A stretch of DNA of 64,000 bases from the NCBI RefSeq assembly GCF_030272615.1, contig NW_026729197.1:26001-90000 (forward strand), read 5' to 3'. The stretch comes from Cryptomeria japonica (Eukaryota > Streptophyta > Pinopsida > Cupressales > Cupressaceae). Positions 1 to 8,206 of the stretch are shown here, in pieces. Both the position numbers and the translations under genes were made by a program. The notes beneath the pieces were generated by a model. That model did not search any database. It was not told where the DNA came from and saw nothing but the letters and a program-made list of their open reading frames with translations. The stretch's first letter is position 1. Every line of letters begins with the position of its first letter.

Positions 1-3000
1 CAAACCGGGCTCCGACTTCGTGCACGCCGCACCTTGGAGCACACTTCGGAGCGCTCCTTGGTGCGCACCATGGTGCCCACCAGGCCGCGCAACCCAGCCA
101 AGGTGTGCGCACCAAGGTGCACGCGAGGTGCGCACCCGGGGCAAACCGGGGTCCGACTTCGTGCACGCCGCACCTTGGAGCACACATCGGGGCGCTCCCG
201 GGTTCGCACCGGCGTTGCGCACCGTGGTGGGCACCTCGGAGCACACCAAGGTGGGCAGCGAGGTGCGCACCTTTGATGCGATGCCTTCACTAATTTCCAT
301 AAAAGGCAAAAAAAAAACGAGATTTTAAAATTTCCGTTTTGAAAGATAGTGAGAAAAAGGGAATGCTGGTGCCATCTTGAGCCCGCCCTGGTGCGCAGCC
401 CAGCCAAGGTGTGCGCACCAAGGTGCCCACCCTGGCGAAGGTGCGCGCCCGGGCAATTAACCCAACTTCCAACTTCGCGCGCGCCAGGGTGGGAGCGCAC
501 CCAACAACCGGGCCTGGGAAGAGCCAATGCGAGAAACCCCACCAAACGCTCTGACAAAAAAAGAGGGGGCGCTCCAGTAACCCCGCTTCGGAGCGCACCC
601 TGGGCAAACCCAGCCAAGGTGCCCACCCCGGCCAAGGTGCAGGCGAGGTGCGCACCCGGGGCAAACCGGGCTCCGACAACGTGCACGCCGCACCTTGGAG
701 CACACTTCGTAGCGCTCCCGGGTGCGCACCTCAGAGCACACCAAGGTGGGCAGCGAGGTGCGCACCTTTGATGCGCTGCCTTCACTAATTTCCAGAAAAG
801 GCAAAAAAAAAAGGAGATTTTAAAATTTCCGTTTTGAAAGATAGTGAAAAAAACGGAACGCGCGTGCCATCTTGAGCCCGCCCTGGTGCGCAGCCCAGGT
901 AAGGTGCCCACCCTGGCAAAGGTGCGCACCCGGGCAATTAACCCTACTTCCGACTTCGTGCGCGCCAGGGTGGCAACCGGGCCTCGGAAGAGCCAATGCG
1001 AGAAACCCCACCAAACGCTCCGACAAAAAAAGAGGCGGCGCTCCAATAACCCCGCTTCGGAGCGCAGCCGGGGCAAACCCAGCCAAGGTGCCCACCCCGA
1101 CGAAGGTGCACGCGAGGTGCGCACCCGGGGCAAACCGGGCTCCGACAACGTGCACGCAGCACCTTGGAGCACACTTCGAAGCACTCCCGGGTGCCCACCG
1201 GCGTTGCGCACCGTGGTGGGCAGCGAGGTGCGCACCTTTGATGCGCTGCCTTCACTAATTTCCAGAAAAAGGCAAAAAAAAATGAGATTTTAAAATTTCC
1301 GTTTTGAAAGATAGTGAAAAAAAAGGAACGCGGGTGCCATCTTGAGCCCGCCCTGGTGCGCAGCCCAGGCAAGGCATGCGCACCAAGGTGCCCACCCGAG
1401 GTGCACACCCGGGGCAAACCGGGCTCCGACTTCGTGCAGGCCGCACCTTGGAGCACACTTCGGAGCGCTCCTTGGTGCGCACCATGGTGCCCACCAGGGC
1501 GCGCAACCCAGCCAAGGTCTGCACACTAAGGTGCCCACCCCGGCGAAGGTGCACGCGAGGTGCGCACCCGGGGCAAACCGGGCTCCGACTTCGTGCACGC
1601 CATGGTGCCCACCGCGGCGAAGGTGCACGCGAGGTGCGCACCCGGGGCAAACCGGGCTCCGACTTCGTGCACGCCGCACCTTGGAGCACACTTCGGAGCG
1701 CTCCTTGGTGCGCACCATGGTGCCCACCAGGGCGCGCAACCCAGCCAAGGTGTGCGCACCAAGGTGCACGCGAGGTGCGCACCCGGGGCAAACCGGGGTC
1801 CGACTTCGTGCACGCCGCACCTTGGAGCACACATCGGAGCGCTCCCAGGTTCGCACCAGCGTTGCGCACCTTTGATGCGCTGCCTTCACTAATTTCCAGA
1901 AAAGGCAAAAAAAAACGATATTTTAAAATTTCCGTTCTGAAAGATAGTGAAAAAAACGGAACGCGGGTGCCATCTTGAGCCCTTCCTGGTGCGCAGCCCA
2001 GGCAAGTTGTGCGCACCAAGGTGCCCACCCTGGCGGAGGTGCGCGCCCGGGGCAAACCGGGCTCCGACTTCGTGCACTGCATGGTGCCCACCAAGGCGCG
2101 CAACCCAGCCAAGGTGCCCACCGCAGCGAAGGTGCACGCGAGGTGCACACCCGGGGCAAACCGGGCTCCGACTTCGTGCACAGCCGCACCTTGGAGCACA
2201 CTTCAGAGCGCTCCTTGGTGCGCACCAGGGCGCGCAACCCAGCCGAGGTGCCCACCCCGGCGAAGGTGCACGCGAGGTGCGCACCCGGGGCAAACCGGGC
2301 TCCGACTTCGTGCACGCCATGGTGCCCACCGCGGCGAAGGTGCGCACCCGGGGCAAACCGGGCTCCGACTTCGTGCACGCCGCACCTTGGAGCACACTTC
2401 GGAGCGCTCCTTGGTGCGCACCATGGTGCCCACCAGGCCGCGCAACCCAGCCAAGGTGTGCGCACCAAGGTGCACGCGAGGTGCGCACCCGGGGCAAACC
2501 GGGGTCCGACTTCGTGCACGCCGCACCTTGGAGCACACATCGGGGCGCTCCCGGGTTCGCACCGGCGTTGCGCACCGTGGTGGGCACCTCGGAGCACACC
2601 AAGGTGGGCAGCGAGGTGCGCACCTTTGATGCGATGCCTTCACTAATTTCCATAAAAGGCAAAAAAAAAACGAGATTTTAAAATTTCCGTTTTGAAAGAT
2701 AGTGAGAAAAAGGGAATGCTGGTGCCATCTTGAGCCCGCCCTGGTGCGCAGCCCAGCCAAGGTTTGCGCACCAAGGTGCCCACCCTGGCGAAGGTGCGCG
2801 CCCGGGCAATTAACCCAACTTCCAACTTCGCGCGCGCCAGGGTGGGAGCGCACCCAACAACCGGGCCTGGGAAGAGCCAATGCGAGAAACCCCACCAAAC
2901 TCTCTGACAAAAAAAGAGGGGGCGCTCCAGTAACCCCGCTTCGGAGCGCACCCTGGGCAAACCCAGCCAAGGTGCCCACCCCGGCCAAGGTGCAGGCGAG

Positions 3001-4626
3001 GTGCGCACCCGGGGCAAACCGGGCTCCGACAACGTGCACGCCGCACCTTGGAGCACACTTCGTAGCGCTCCCGGGTGCGCACCTCAGAGCACACCAAGGT
3101 GGGCAGCGAGGTGCGCACCTTTGATGCGCTGCCTTCACTAATTTCCAGAAAAGGCAAAAAAAAAAGGAGATTTTAAAATTTCCGTTTTGAAAGATAGTGA
3201 AAAAAACGGAACGCGCGTGCCATCTTGAGCCCGCCCTGGTGCGCAGCCCAGGTAAGGTGCCACCCTGGCAAAGGTGCGCACCCGGGCAATTAACCCTACT
3301 TCCGACTTCGTGCGCGCCAGGGTGGCAACCGGGCCTCGGAAGAGCCAATGCGAGAAACCCCACCAAACGCTCCGACAAAAAAAGAGGCGGCGCTCCAATA
3401 ACCCCGCTTCGGAGCGCAGCCGGGGCAAACCAAGCCAAGGTGCCCACCCCGACGAAGGTGCACGCGAGGTGCGCACCCGGGGCAAACCGGGCTCCGACAA
3501 CGTGCACGCAGCACCTTGGAGCACACTTCGAAGCACTCCCGGGTGCCCACCGGCGTTGCGCACCGTGGTGGGCAGCGAGGTGCGCACCTTTGATGCGCTG
3601 CCTTCACTAATTTCCAGAAAAAGGCAAAAAAAAATGAGATTTTAAAATTTCCGTTTTGAAAGATAGTGAAAAAAAAGGAACGCGGGTGCCATCTTGAGCC
3701 CGCCCTGGTGCGCAGCCCAGGCAAGGCATGCGCACCAAGGTGCCCACCCGAGGTGCACACCCGGGGCAAACCGGGCTCCGACTTCGTGCAGGCCGCACCT
3801 TGGAGCACACTTCGGAGCGCTCCTTGGTGCGCACCATGGTGCCCACCAGGGCGCACCCGAGGCAAACCGGGCTCCGACTTCGTGCACGCCGCACCTTGGA
3901 GCACACATCGGAGCGCTCCCAGGTTCGCACCAGCGTTGCGCACCTTTGATGCGCTGCCTTCACTAATTTCCAGAAAAGGCAAAAAAAAACGATATTTTAA
4001 AATTTCCGTTCTGAAAGATAGTGAAAAAAACGGAACGCGGGTGCCATCTTGAGCCCTTCCTGATGCGCAGCCCAGGCAAGTTGTGCGCACCAAGGTGCCC
4101 ACCCTGGCGGAGGTGCGCGCCCGGGGCAAACCGGGCTCCGACTTCGTGCACTGCATGGTGCCCACCAAGGCGCGCAACCCAGCCAAGGTGCCCACCGCAG
4201 CGAAGGTGCACGCGAGGTGCGCACCCGAGGTGCACACCCGGGGCAAACCGGGCTCCGACTTCGTGCACGCCGCACCTTGGAGCACACTTCAGAGCGCTCC
4301 TTGGTACGCACCAGGGCGCGCAACCCAGCCAAGGTGCTCACCCCGGCGAAGGTGCACGCGAGGTGCGCACCCGGGGCAAACCGGGCTCGGACTTCGTGCA
4401 CGCCGCACCTTGGAGCACACATCGGAGCGCTCCCGGGTTCGCACCAGCATTGCGCACCTTTGATGCGCTGCCTTCACTAATTTCCAGAAAAGGCAAAAAA
4501 AAGAAAAAAATGAGATTTTAAAATTTCCGTTTTGAAAGATAGTGAAAAAAACGGAACGCGGGTGCCATCTTGAGCCCGCCCTGGTGTGCAGCCCAGGCAA
4601 GTTGTGCGCACCAAGGCACCCACCCT

Positions 4627-5140
4627 GGCCAAGGTGGGTCACGGGGTGGGTCCTAGGGTGGGTAACGGGGTGGGTACTAAGGTGCGTGCCAAGGTGGGTC
4701 ATAGGGTGGGTGCCAAGGTGGGCACCAGGGTGGGTGTGCACCAACCCTAGCCAGGGTAGGTCACGGGGTGGTTGTCGGGGTGGGCGTCAAGGAGCCAAGG
4801 TGGGTGGCAAGTAGCCAAGTTGCGTGCCAAGGTGGGTGTCGGGGTGGGTGCCAAGGATCCAAGGTGGGTGCCAAGGAACCAAGGTGGGTGTCTGGGTGGG
4901 TGCCGAGGTGGGAGCCAGGGTGGGTCCCAAGGTGAGTGCAAAGGTGGGTGCCAGGGTCAAGGTGAGTGCCAATGTGGGTTCCAAGGTGCCAGGGTCAGGG
5001 TGAGTGCCAATGTGGGTTCAAAGGTGCTAAGTTGGGTGCGAGGTTGGGTGCGAGGGTGGGTGGGTGCCAAGGTGTGCTAGGTGGAAGCCCGGGTGGGTCG
5101 GCATCCCATGGGTGTCGAGTTGGGTGCCTGATGGGTGCTT
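4627..5140 (+). repeat. G-rich tract with G-quadruplex motif, unit 0
   Basis: The six-run G-quadruplex motif is at 4643-4674, and GGGTGGGTGGGTGCC lies near 5055-5070. The repeats are of the AAGGTGGGTGCC type. Confidence 0.87.
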
Positions 5141-5819
5141 CTTGTCAAGTTTTAGTCGTCGGGACTCATTTCGAGCCTTAGAGGTCGTTTCTTGTCCGGT
5201 TGCCCTGTCTTCGACCTGGGAACCCAATTTTGGTCCTCGGGTCCCATTTTTTTTTGTCTCGCATCCCACTTTTGGCCTGTGGCCTTTTCGGGGTCGATTC
5301 TCGTTTTGGGCATCAGAGCATGTTTCTTCTCCTAAAACCCAATATTTGTTTATTAAGTCTCGGAACACATTTTTGTTCTCGTGGACCCATCATGGGTCTT
5401 GGAACGCATTTGTGGTCCTTGGGTCCCATTTTGCATCCCGAAACTTGTGTTTTGGTGCTTGATCCCTATTTTGGGTGCCCACCTTGCACCAAGTGCGCAC
5501 CCGGGGCAAACCGAGCGCCTTGGTGCACCGGGGCAAGATCGAGCGTGCACCCGAGGCGCCCCGAACATGCACCAAGGTGCACTCGGCCCACATGTGAGCG
5601 CAGGTCGTTGCGCCCGAGGTGGTGTGTGGGCACCGCGTTGCAGACGGGACACTGCACGCACACGACGCCCCCTCCAGGTGCACGCACGTAGGCCGGGCCG
5701 GGTGCACACCCGACGCCCTAGCAAGGTGCGCGCACCCGGGCAGGGCTCACACTTGGCGAACGGGGCGCACTTCGCGAGGGAGGGTGGCACCTCGACGGGG
5801 GTGGGTGGCCGGGGTGGAT

Positions 5820-5869
5820 TCGCACGTGGGTCGCGGTTTGCTAAGTACACACTGCGACAAGCTCATAAC
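5820..5869 (+). promoter_or_regulatory. 5S upstream promoter region, copy 1
   Basis: Plant 5S genes use, besides the internal boxes, a TATA-like element near -28, a GC near -12 and a C at -1 (known from Arabidopsis). Here C is present at -1 (5869). Around -28 the sequence is TAAGTA (5842-5847), a weak TATA-like match. GC dinucleotides fall at -16/-15 and -9/-8 rather than at -12. The block is conserved in all eight units, which fits a functional promoter, though homogenisation alone would also keep it constant. Confidence 0.6.
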
Positions 5870-5987
5870 GGGTGCGATCATACCAGCGTTAGTGCACCGG
5901 ATCCCATCAGAACTCCGCAGTTAAGCGCGCTTGGGCCGGAGTAGTACTGGGATGGGTGACCTCCCGGGAAGTCCCGGTGTTGCACCC
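5870..5987 (+). rRNA. 5S rRNA: 5S ribosomal RNA, copy 1
   Basis: This gene encodes the ~118-120-nt RNA of the large ribosomal subunit, made by RNA polymerase III with TFIIIA. It begins GGGTGCGATC and ends GTTGCACCC, whose ends pair to form helix I (nt 1-8 with 111-118). The internal control region is present: box A GTTAAGCGCGCTTGGG at nt 51-66 (5920-5935) and box C GGATGGGTGACC at nt 81-92 (5950-5961), with the intermediate element between them. Helix pairs C67-G108, C68-G107, G69-C106 and G70-C105, and G80-C96 to G82-C94, are all intact. Compared with the common angiosperm sequence (from memory), pairs 68-107, 69-106 and 80-96 have changed on both sides, so structure is kept. The mature 3' end may include one or two of the following T residues. 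It looks fully functional. Transcription of this particular copy cannot be judged from sequence. Confidence 0.97.
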
Positions 5988-6000
5988 TTTTTTAGTTTTT
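5988..6000 (+). terminator. RNA polymerase III T-tract terminator, copy 1
   Basis: Six T directly follow the 5S 3' end (5988-5993), then AG and a second run of five T (5996-6000). RNA polymerase III stops at runs of four or more T on the coding strand, so the first run should suffice and the second is a back-up. Confidence 0.9.
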
Positions 6001-6413
6001 CGCCGGGCGTCGCAATGCTATTTGAATAAACCTTTTGCCCGTTTGCGTTCTCGTCGGGGCCGGGCCGGGCCGGGGTGCGCTGCCCGCACTACCGCGCGCG
6101 CGGGGGCGACACCGAGCGCGCACCCGAGGCGCCCCGAGCACACAGGCCACGGTGCAACCCGGGCGTTGTGCGCGCACCCCGGTGCGCCCGAGGTGCTGCG
6201 CGCGCACCCAGGTGAAATCGGTGTGCACCTCGGCCAGTGCGCGCTCGGTCGAGTCGCGCACGTTGGCCAAGGTGCACGGTGATGTTTCTTACTCTAAGGT
6301 TCCGCACCAGACGCCCGGGACAGGTGAGCGAAGCTGGGCGGGGCCGGGTGCGCGGCCGGGGCAGGTGCACGCAGCTGGAGAGAGCTTTGGAGCACACTTC
6401 GGAGCGCACCAAT
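5988..6413 (+). other. GC-rich 3' flank of 5S, unit 1
   Basis: About 410 bp after the terminator is very GC- and CpG-rich (for example the CG-alternating stretch near 6100-6112). It lacks the AT islands of the rest of the spacer. It carries degenerate GGTGCNC-type words but no clear tandem period. A short AT-rich patch with AATAAA lies near 6020-6035. No gene is seen. The units differ here in two useful places: five versus six G after the CG stretch, and a G/T site in GAG(C)(G/T)C. Confidence 0.75.
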
Positions 6414-7166
6414 GATGCGCTCCATTCAAAAGTTTCCTGAAAAGGCAAAAAAAGTTGAGATTATAGAATTTCCCACTTGAGAGATTGTAAAAAAAAAAAA
6501 TTTAAAATGAAGGAAACGCGGGTGCCAAGGTGTGCGCAGCCCAGCCAAGGTGTGCGCACCAAGGCGCCCACCCTGGCGAAGGTGCACGCAAGGTGCGCAC
6601 CCGAGGCAAACCGGACAATTAACCCAACTTTCGACTTCGCGCGCACCTTGGAGCGCACTTCGGAGCGCTCCTTGGTGCGCACCAATCTTGGGCACCTCGG
6701 AGTGCACCATGGCGCCCACCAAGGTGCGCACCCGGGGCAAACCGAGCTCCGACTTCGTGCGCACCTTGGAGCGCACGAAAGGTGCGCACCATGGCGCCCA
6801 CCAAGGTGCGCAGCCCAGCCAAGGCGTGCGCATCAAGGTGCGCACCCTGGCGAAGGTGCGCACCCGGGGCAAACCGAGCTCCGACTTCGTGCGCACCTTG
6901 GAGCGCACAAAAGGTGCGCAACCCAGCCAAGGTGTGCGCACCCCGGTCAAACCGAGCTCCGAATCGTGCGCACCAGAGGTGCACGCCATCGTGCGCACCT
7001 TGGAGCACACTTCGGAGCCCTCCTTGGTGCGCGCCGATGTTGCGCACCTCGGAGCGCACCCGGGGAAAACAATGCAATTAACCCGACTTTCGACTTCGTG
7101 GGCACCTCGGAGCGCTCTCGGGTTCGCACCTCGGAGCACACCGAGGTGCGCACCTTTGATGCGCTG
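6414..7166 (+). repeat. Diverged AT-island module and subrepeats, unit 1
   Basis: This is the first spacer module after the gene. Its AT island (6421-6510) resembles those downstream (AAAAGGCAAAAAAA, then GAGATTATAGAATTT) but differs at many positions and has a longer A run. It is followed by GC-rich subrepeats in which the usual GGGCAAACCGGGCTCCGAC word reads GGGCAAACCGAGCTCCGAC. It ends in CACCTTTGATGCGCTGCC. It is the most diverged copy of the module family, which suggests it escapes homogenisation with blocks A and B. Confidence 0.8.
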
Positions 7167-8206
7167 CCTTCACCAATTTCCAGAAAAGGCAAGAAAACAT
7201 TGAGAAGGTGTGCGCACCGAGGTGCCCACCCTGGCGAAGGTGCACGCGAGGTGCGCACCCGGGGCAAACCGGGCTCCGACTTCGTGCACGCCGCACCTTG
7301 GAGCACACTTCGGAGCGCTCCTTGGTGCGCACCAGGGCGCGCAACCCAGCCGAGGTGCCCACCCCGGCGAAGGTGCACGCGAGGTGCGCACCCGGGGCAA
7401 ACCGGGCTCCGACTTCGTGCACGCCATGGTGCCCACCGCGGCGAAGGTGCACGCGAGGTGCGCACCCGGGGCAAACCGGGCTCCGACTTCGTGCACGCCG
7501 CACCTTGGAGCACACTTCGGAGCGCTCCTTGGTGCGCACCATGGTGCCCACCAGGGCGCGCAACCCCGCCGAAGGTGCACGCGAGGTGCGCACCCGGGGC
7601 AAACCGGGCTCCGACTTCGTGCACGCCGCACCTTGGAGCACACTTCGGAGCGCTCCTTGGTGCGCACCATGGTGCCCACCAGGGCGCGCAACCCCGCCGA
7701 AGGTGCACGCGAGGTGCGCACCCGGGGCAAACCGGGCTCCGACTTCGTGCACGCCATGGTGCGCACCGCGGCGAAGGTGCGCACCCGGGGCAAACCGGGC
7801 TCCGACTTCGTGCACGCCGCACCTTGGAGCACACTTCGGAGCGCTCCTTGGTGCGCACCAGGGCGCGCAACCCAGCCGAGGTGCCCACCCCGGCGAAGGT
7901 GCACGCGAGGTGCGTACCCGGGGCAAACCGGGCTCCGACTTCGTGCACGCCGCACCTTGGAGCACACTTCGGAGCGCTCCTTGGTGCGCACCATGGTGCC
8001 CACCAGGCCGCGCAACCCAGCCAAGGTGTGCGCACCAAGGTGCACGCGAGGTGCGCACCCGGGGCAAACCGGGGTCCGACTTCGTGCACGCCGCACCTTG
8101 GAGCACACATCGGGGCGCTCCCGGGTTCGCACCGGCGTTGCGCACCGTGGTGGGCACCTCGGAGCACACCAAGGTGGGCAGCGAGGTGCGCACCTTTGAT
8201 GCGATG
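7167..8206 (+). repeat. 128-bp / 74-bp tandem monomer array, unit 1
   Basis: A truncated AT island (7167-7205) is followed by GC-rich monomers starting at GAAGGTGC. Starts are 7236, 7369, 7443, 7571, 7699, 7773 and 7895, with a variant start (CAAGGTGC) at 8036, so lengths are 133, 74, 128, 128, 74, 122 and 141. The two 128-bp copies at 7443-7570 and 7571-7698 are nearly identical. The 74-bp form skips the segment from CGCACCTTGGAGC to the CACCAGGGCG region. Each monomer holds the palindromes GGTGCGCACC and GCACCATGGTGC and a CCCGG...CCGGG inverted repeat. Long open frames cross it on both strands without coding meaning. Confidence 0.88.

Larger units (their letters stand above)
1..5869 (+). 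repeat. Partial 5S spacer, unit 0 (3' three-quarters)
   Basis: The spacer is entered inside the short-monomer array (1-283). It then runs through block A (284-2636), block B (2637-4470), the last AT island (4471-4626), the G-rich tract (4627-5140), the T-rich tract (5141-5474) and the 5' flank (5475-5869). AT-island modules, marked by CCTTCACTAATTTCC, start at 284, 779, 1249, 1883, 2637, 3132, 3601, 3957 and 4471. Unit-specific changes are an extra A at 2182, loss of one T near 5786, and T at 1527 where units 1, 2, 6 and 7 have C. No gene is present. Confidence 0.9.

Noticed and set aside
4627-5140. Telomere-like or interstitial telomeric repeat
   Set aside because: The repeat is GGTGGGTGCCAA-like, and TTTAGGG-type units are not tandemly present; only isolated CTAGGGTGGG resembles it.
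5027-5368. Minus-strand frame of 113 codons with a less repetitive sequence (5027-5368, recurring in each unit)
   Set aside because: It covers the G-rich to T-rich junction, with its C-terminal half a THPG/SHPT-type repeat. No domain is recognised and it overlaps plus-strand frames of equal length.
6020-6035. AATAAA near 6024 as a polyadenylation signal
   Set aside because: No mRNA gene lies upstream; the neighbouring gene is Pol III-transcribed and has its own T-tract terminator.
7236-8206. CRISPR array
   Set aside because: Repeats are contiguous monomers with no unique spacers of constant length, and the 5S gene is of plant nuclear type.
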